Source: Anaerohalosphaera lusitana
Lineage (GTDB): Bacteria > Planctomycetota > Phycisphaerae > Sedimentisphaerales > Anaerohalosphaeraceae
Length of the DNA: 64,000 nt
Assembly: GCF_002007645.1 (NCBI RefSeq)
Contig: NZ_CP019791.1
Coordinates: 3,464,593 to 3,528,592 of the forward strand
Direction: 5' to 3'
Part shown: piece by piece, positions 61,723 to 64,000 of the stretch
How the letters are laid out: every line of letters starts with the position of its first letter
Numbering within the stretch: position 1 is the first letter of the stretch
Program-made: the position numbers and the translations under genes
Notes under the pieces: generated by a model
Seen by the model: the letters and a program-made list of their open reading frames with translations, nothing else
Told to the model about the DNA's origin: nothing
The model's database searches: none

Positions 61723-62472
61723 ATGCACCCAATCGAAAAGAACAGAAAGTTTTTACGTGCCGATGACTGGAAGGACCTTTCCGAGATCGCAAGCGACCAG
61801 CAGAAAGGCGTCCAGGCCCCGCCGGTAGAAAAACCGTATGACGAAAATGCCAAGCTGATCGATCTCACGCCCGCCGACAAACTGGACATCGGACACATCT
61901 CCCTCTTCGATGCGATCCAAAACAGAAAAAGCCACCGCCGCTTCAAAGACGAGCATATCAGCCTCAATGAACTCTCCTTCCTTCTCTGGGCAACTCAGGG
62001 CGTCCGCCGGGTTACCGCGAACGGAGTCACAAGCTTCCGTAACGTCCCCTCAGCAGGATCACGTCACGCACTCGAAACCTATCTCGTGATCCGCAAAGTC
62101 GAAGGCCTTCAAGCAGGCCTGTACAGATACCTGCCCGTCGAACACAAACTCGAACTGATAAGAACTGAAAAAGGCATCGAAGGCAGACTCGCCCAGGCAT
62201 GCTGCGGCCAGACTTTCATCGCAACCGCCGCCGTCTCTTTCGTATGGACCTCGGTCCCCTACCGCATGGAATGGCGGTACACCGTCGCCTCGCCAAAGCT
62301 CATCGCCCTCGATGCCGGGCATATCGCCCAGAACCTGTACCTCGCTGTCGAAGCGATCAACGCAGGAACCTGCGCAATAGCCGCATATTTCCAGGACCAG
62401 GTCGACCACGTCATAGGACTCGACGGCAAAGACGAATTCGCGGTCTACATCGCCCCCGTGGGAAAAGTATAG
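61723..62472 (+). CDS. SagB/ThcOx-type nitroreductase-fold oxidoreductase
   Basis: 249-residue flavoprotein of the nitroreductase fold, in the SagB/ThcOx-like branch. Recognisable blocks are SLFDAIQNRKSHRRFKDEH (FMN-binding Arg/Ser), LLWATQGVRR, NVPSAGSRHALETYLVI and ALDAGHIAQNLYLAVEAI. These match stand-alone SagB-type dehydrogenases rather than peptide-modifying SagB, since no cyclodehydratase or precursor peptide gene is nearby. Substrate unknown. GAGAGGT precedes the ATG. The upstream gene encodes a C_GCAxxG_C_C protein, suggesting a shared redox task. Confidence 0.9.
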   Translation: MHPIEKNRKFLRADDWKDLSEIASDQQKGVQAPPVEKPYDENAKLIDLTPADKLDIGHISLFDAIQNRKSHRRFKDEHISLNELSFLLWATQGVRRVTANGVTSFRNVPSAGSRHALETYLVIRKVEGLQAGLYRYLPVEHKLELIRTEKGIEGRLAQACCGQTFIATAAVSFVWTSVPYRMEWRYTVASPKLIALDAGHIAQNLYLAVEAINAGTCAIAAYFQDQVDHVIGLDGKDEFAVYIAPVGKV

Positions 62473-62595
62473 CAGAGTAGCATCAGAAGGCTTGCTGAAC
62501 ATCCAGCAAAAACATGGAAGGCCGACTCCAACGCTGACACGACTCAGGCTTTCTATAAAGGCGTAGTGATAATTGGGTTAAACCAGGGAGCAGTC

Positions 62596-64000
62596 ATGTC
62601 TAATAACAAGATCAGTCGAAGAGATTTTCTCACCATCAGTGCAGCCGGTACCGCCGGTCTTCTTCTGCCAGGCCTTGAAAAACTCACGCTTGCTGCGGAT
62701 GTCCGGTCAAGATACAGAGAGCTGATACCCGCAAAGAAGAACCTTCCCCGTGCCTGGGAACGGTCGCTTTTCCTCAGGGGCGAGCCTCAAGTCTATTCCG
62801 GCGACAACCTCAAATATATCGGCATGCCGGTGGGCGGTCTATGCGCAGGCCAGGTCTATCTCGGCGGTGACGGCAAGCTGTGGCTGTGGGACATTTTCAA
62901 CAAGTATGTCCACGGCGTTTGCAACAAGGGCAGAAACGGCGAGAACTACGTCGAGCCGCTAACGCAGCGATCCCCTTTCGAACAGGGCTTCGCGATCGAA
63001 GTCGAGACCGCTGATAAAATGGTCGCCAAAACGCTGAACAAAGACGGTTTCAACGACATAGAATTCCGCGGCGAGTATCCCATCGGACACGTGTATTACC
63101 GGGACGCGGACCTGCCCGTCGAGATCAAGCTGCGAGCGTTCTCCCCTTTCATACCGCTGGACACCGACGCTTCAAGCTATCCCGCCGCGATAATGAACTA
63201 CACCGTTACCAACACATCAGACACGTCCATAAAGGTAAGACTCGCAGGCTCAATAGAAAACCCCGTCTGCCTGCATACCGGTTCCGATGAAACAGTCATG
63301 CGGCGCAACAACGTCATACGCAGTAAACAGATGACCTGCATACAGTGCAGTGCACACAAGCCCCCGCAGAACTACTCCGGACCCAAGCGCAAAGACATCC
63401 TTTTCGAGGATTTCGAAAAAGACAACTACAAAGACTGGAACGTCGAAGGAACAGCTTTCGGCGACGCCCCTGTGATCGCCGAAGACATGCCCGCATACCA
63501 GGGCAAAGTCGGTCAAAAAGGCGAAAGGCTCATCAATTCCCACAACGTACGCAACGGAGAAAACATCCCGCAGGGTGATGCTCATGTCGGCAAAATGACC
63601 AGCCGAAAGTTCACCCTCAAACGCAGGTACATCAATTTCCTGATCGGCGGAGGCAGCCGCAAAGACGCCACCTGCATGAATCTCATCATCGACGGCGAAG
63701 CGGTTCGCATCGCAACAGGCAAAAATTCTAATACGATGCACCAGGCGTTCTGGGATGTCGCCGAATACGAAGGCCGAAATGCGAAAATCGAGATCGTTGA
63801 CAATTTCAAAGGCGGCTGGGGAAACATCGGCGTCGATCATATAGTCTTCAGCGACAAAAAGGCTGACCCACTCGAAGAAGTCCCCCTGCAAGAGAGAAGC
63901 GATTTCGGCACGATCGCACTCGCCCTGCTGGCCGGCAAAGGCAAAGATGTAGCGACCGCCCAGGGCAACGATAAGCCATTCAGTATCTCCCGCGATCCCG
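62596..64000 (+). CDS. Tat-exported GH116-like glycoside hydrolase with inserted module (3' end outside window)
   Basis: Only the first 468 codons are present and no stop occurs before the edge. The N-terminus is a Tat signal, SRRDFLTISA followed by a hydrophobic stretch, so the enzyme is exported folded. From about residue 75 the sequence GMPVGGLCAGQVYLGGDGKL resembles the N-terminal domain of GH116 (GBA2-like) enzymes, which hydrolyse beta-glucosides or beta-xylosides. Residues about 269-421, from FEDFEKDNYKDW to VDHIVFSD, look like a beta-sandwich module often attached to glycosidases (it recalls the extra domain of some GH32 proteins), inserted inside the GH116 N-terminal domain. Catalytic residues lie downstream of the window. 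GGGAG precedes the ATG. Confidence 0.8.
   Translation, partial: MSNNKISRRDFLTISAAGTAGLLLPGLEKLTLAADVRSRYRELIPAKKNLPRAWERSLFLRGEPQVYSGDNLKYIGMPVGGLCAGQVYLGGDGKLWLWDIFNKYVHGVCNKGRNGENYVEPLTQRSPFEQGFAIEVETADKMVAKTLNKDGFNDIEFRGEYPIGHVYYRDADLPVEIKLRAFSPFIPLDTDASSYPAAIMNYTVTNTSDTSIKVRLAGSIENPVCLHTGSDETVMRRNNVIRSKQMTCIQCSAHKPPQNYSGPKRKDILFEDFEKDNYKDWNVEGTAFGDAPVIAEDMPAYQGKVGQKGERLINSHNVRNGENIPQGDAHVGKMTSRKFTLKRRYINFLIGGGSRKDATCMNLIIDGEAVRIATGKNSNTMHQAFWDVAEYEGRNAKIEIVDNFKGGWGNIGVDHIVFSDKKADPLEEVPLQERSDFGTIALALLAGKGKDVATAQGNDKPFSISRDP

Overview
The window looks like chromosomal DNA of an anaerobic or fermentative member of the Planctomycetota, most likely class Phycisphaerae (Sedimentisphaerales-like). 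This is inferred from the gene set: a fused 1187-residue pyruvate:ferredoxin oxidoreductase, an exosortase-linked exopolysaccharide locus with a giant TPR protein, lysine-rich extensions on Rho and a DksA-like protein, an RNase Y/YmdB pair, and a Tat-exported GH116-type glycoside hydrolase. Forty-five protein genes and one tRNA are supported. I see no CRISPR array, prophage or insertion sequence.

Layout. 0-6.6 kb: the C-terminal part of a sensor histidine kinase, pyruvate:ferredoxin oxidoreductase and a small lipoprotein. 7-18.7 kb: a surface-polysaccharide/exosortase locus in one direction (Wza-like export lipoprotein, exosortase, EpsI-like partner, 1601-residue TPR protein, Wzz/BY-kinase fusion, sugar epimerase), closed by a strong terminator. 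18.8-24.5 kb: exonuclease III, then a four-gene GldA/GldF/GldG-like ABC cassette with a DUF4340-like protein. 24.6-26.5 kb, minus strand: an MsbA-type ABC exporter and tRNA-Gln(CTG). 26.7-33 kb: tRNA-dihydrouridine synthase and a MacA-MacB-TolC-like tripartite exporter. 33-41 kb: a glycogen-synthase-like glycosyltransferase, then coaE, rho, valS and a bifunctional-nuclease-family gene. 41-42.8 kb, minus strand: lspA and a TPR lipoprotein, behind a promoter with consensus hexamers. 43-51.8 kb: gpmI, mutL, an M42 peptidase, a BtuFCD-type importer, a DksA-like protein and YacG. 51.9-57.1 kb: a membrane protein, a CapD/WbpM-type sugar dehydratase and cmoA-cmoB. 57.1-59.7 kb, minus strand: rny-ymdB. 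60.5-64 kb: an HTH protein with a degenerate receiver domain, a C_GCAxxG_C_C protein with a SagB-type oxidoreductase, and the start of a GH116-type enzyme that runs off the window.

The most unusual signals are: (i) the exosortase locus, with no recognisable sorting substrate nearby; (ii) a 165-bp nested inverted-repeat element between gpmI and mutL, whose 18-bp end also forms a solo palindrome at 19.75 kb, just downstream of a promoter; (iii) a reversal of strand G/C bias near 41-43 kb that is independent of gene direction, suggesting a replication terminus; (iv) an orphan HTH-receiver protein lacking the phospho-acceptor Asp; and (v) a foreign-looking module inserted in the N-terminal domain of the GH116-type enzyme. 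Function calls rest on motifs read by eye, without database searches.
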